Positions 4,969 to 6,111 of a stretch of DNA of 6,111 bases are shown in pieces (the stretch's first letter is position 1; every line of letters starts with the position of its first letter). The notes below the pieces were generated by a model that was not told where the DNA came from, did not search any database, and saw only the letters and a list, made by a program, of their open reading frames with translations. The stretch spans positions 1 through 6,111 of the forward strand of contig JAUWXW010000112.1 in NCBI GenBank assembly GCA_030616195.1, read 5' to 3'. The position numbers were made by a program, and so were the translations under genes. The stretch is from Chloroflexota bacterium (GTDB lineage Bacteria; Chloroflexota; Dehalococcoidia; RBG-13-53-26).

Positions 4969-5045
4969 GTACGCACTAGGTTGTGGGCCGCAGGTGAAGA
5001 ACACGTCCTTTTGAGGGATTAGGGGGCTACAGAGAGGAAGAGAAA

Positions 5046-6111
5046 ATGGCCATCTTCGGATATGCTGGCAAGATATTAAGAGTAGACTTGTCCCGCGGGA
5101 GCGCCTCTCAGCTATCCACCCTGGACTATGCTGACAGGTTTCTCGGTGGCAGGGGCATCGCTGCCAAACTATATTGGGACGAGGTTCCACCGGAGGTCGG
5201 TGCCTTCGACGCAGAGAATGCGCTGATATTTGCCACCGGCCCCCTGGCTGGGATACCCGTAATAGGAGGCTCGCGGTGGAACGTGTGCGGCAAGTCCCCC
5301 GCCACCTCCCCGGAGCACTTTTCCCACTGCAACCTGGGTGGGGATTGGGGCGTGAGGCTGAAATCCGCTGGTTATGATGTCATCCTGGTTCGAGGCAAAT
5401 CGGAAAAGCCGGTCTACCTTTTCCTTCATGATGGTGTGGCTGAAATAAAGGATGCCTCTGCTCTCTGGGGTAAGGGAGCTATTGAGACCAGGGAAACACT
5501 CAAGGATGAACTGGGAAGCTCGGTCAGCGTGGTAGCCATCGGTCCCGCTGGTGAGAATAGGGCCAGCATGGCTGTTCTCCTGGCCGACGATGATGCCACC
5601 GGCGGAGGGGGCATGGGGGCTGTCATGGGCTCGAAGAACTTGAAGGCTATTGCGGTCAGGGGTGTTCGGAAGAGGGCGAAAGTCGCCCGGCCGGAAAGAT
5701 TGAAAGAGCTAACCACATACTTCCGCGGACTGGGTAAAGAGCCCGTCACCCAGGCAGGTAGCCTGATACTCCGAATAACGGGGCCCGGAACAAAGAAAGC
5801 GCCTTGCTATGGCTGCCTGGGCAATTGCCTCAGACGGACATACCAGGCCGAAGATGGCCAGAAGGGGAAGTTCATGTGCCAGGCGGCCGCCCTTTATCGA
5901 CCGCTGGCGGAGATGTATTACGGACCGGGGCATGAGGTCCCCTTTCGTGCCGCCAAGCTGTGTGACCACTACGGGATCGATACAATGGCCGTCACAGTGA
6001 TGATGGTCTGGCTCATCAGGTGCGCCAGAGCCGGGATCTTGACCGACGAAAACACTGGTCTCCCCATATCAAAACTGGGCAGCCTGGAGTTCATAGAGAC
6101 CCTGGCGAGGC
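5046..6111 (+). CDS. Aldehyde ferredoxin oxidoreductase family tungsten enzyme (3' end outside window)
   Basis: Cytosolic enzyme of the AOR family, which binds a tungsten bis-pterin cofactor and one [4Fe-4S] cluster and typically interconverts aldehydes and carboxylic acids with ferredoxin. The visible 355 residues cover the N-terminal cofactor domain (1-205) and part of the second domain; the family is about 600 long. Landmarks: GYAGKILRVDLS at the start, FLGGRGIAAKLYWDEVPP, ATGPLAGIPVIGGSRWNVCGKSP (R77 at the pterin site, split here by reading in halves), LGGDWGVRLKSAGYD, and GGGGMGAVMGSKNLKAI. Cluster ligands C254, C257 and C261 form CxxCxxxC. D307-H-Y-G-I-D312 matches the first pterin-binding D-x-x-G-L-D motif. 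The last cluster cysteine lies beyond the window. The segment before the cysteines is shorter than in classical AORs, and the sequence resembles a divergent anaerobe clade of unknown substrate. ATG at 5046 has AGAGG 8 bases upstream (5033-5037). No partner gene is visible. Confidence 0.93.
   Translation, partial: MAIFGYAGKILRVDLSRGSASQLSTLDYADRFLGGRGIAAKLYWDEVPPEVGAFDAENALIFATGPLAGIPVIGGSRWNVCGKSPATSPEHFSHCNLGGDWGVRLKSAGYDVILVRGKSEKPVYLFLHDGVAEIKDASALWGKGAIETRETLKDELGSSVSVVAIGPAGENRASMAVLLADDDATGGGGMGAVMGSKNLKAIAVRGVRKRAKVARPERLKELTTYFRGLGKEPVTQAGSLILRITGPGTKKAPCYGCLGNCLRRTYQAEDGQKGKFMCQAAALYRPLAEMYYGPGHEVPFRAAKLCDHYGIDTMAVTVMMVWLIRCARAGILTDENTGLPISKLGSLEFIETLAR

Larger units (their letters stand above)
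4527..5045. other. Long intergenic region before the oxidoreductase gene
   Basis: This 519-base stretch holds no gene I can support. A 142-codon leftward frame (4548-4976) exists but is serine/arginine-rich, lacks any recognisable motif and runs through the cyclotransferase promoter and the hairpins. Real contents are the leftward promoter (4578-4609), a REP-like palindrome with GTAG foot (4812-4837), a small CTCGC/GCGAG hairpin (4896-4909) and a terminator-like hairpin with a T-run (4935-4968). A TATGAT (4923-4928) might be a -10 box but has no -35 partner. No clear promoter for the oxidoreductase gene was found. Confidence 0.6.

Noticed and set aside
4548..4976. Leftward 142-codon frame in the large intergenic region
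   Set aside because: No domain motif, Ser/Arg-rich, and it runs through a strong promoter, a perfect palindrome and a terminator-like hairpin.
1..6111. CRISPR array, tRNA, rRNA, toxin-antitoxin or phage-defence genes
   Set aside because: Looked for on both strands; no regularly spaced repeats, cloverleaf, transposase or defence-family motif seen.

Overview
This window looks like an accessory or regulatory stretch from an anaerobic bacterium. The best guess is a Chloroflexota lineage of the Dehalococcoidia type. The signs are a tungsten-type aldehyde ferredoxin oxidoreductase, a DUF3795-like cysteine-rich protein, NarL-type signalling genes and a fairly GC-rich coding style. No rRNA or other phylogenetic marker is present, so the assignment is an inference.

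Layout. Positions 1-1841 are a signalling block. The 3' part of a NarL/DesK-type histidine kinase runs rightward (PAS end, HisKA_3, HATPase). Two response regulators run leftward towards it: a full-length REC-LuxR regulator (1182-1841) followed by a stand-alone REC protein (712-1077). The stand-alone REC gene and the kinase gene overlap tail to tail by 62 bases. A divergent intergenic region (1842-2291) holds a good leftward promoter with an embedded 10-base repeat, and an AT-rich inverted repeat. It separates the block from a rightward MarR-family regulator (2292-2813).

Positions 3064-3630 encode a DUF3795-like cysteine-cluster protein with an added C-terminal zinc ribbon. It is followed by a decayed internal fragment of an enoyl-CoA hydratase (about 3634-3900). 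Next is a 51-residue basic protein with a CxCxxC motif and a clean ribosome binding site (3925-4080). A perfect 10-bp hairpin separates it from a leftward gamma-glutamylcyclotransferase-like gene (4122-4523), which has its own extended -10 promoter.

Positions 4527-5045 contain no convincing gene. They do hold a REP-like palindrome with a GTAG foot and a terminator-like hairpin with a T run, 77 bases upstream of the last gene. That gene (5046 to the window end) is the N-terminal 355 residues of an aldehyde ferredoxin oxidoreductase family tungsten enzyme of a divergent clade.

How they work together. The kinase and the two regulators probably form one signalling unit, because they are adjacent and share NarL-family architecture. 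Nothing in the sequence ties them to the oxidoreductase. The MarR gene has its own leader, so its targets are unknown. I see no CRISPR array, tRNA, rRNA, intact insertion sequence or defence system. The candidates for undescribed biology are modest: the small CxCxxC protein, the REP-like element, the oxidoreductase leader and the kinase/REC antisense overlap.
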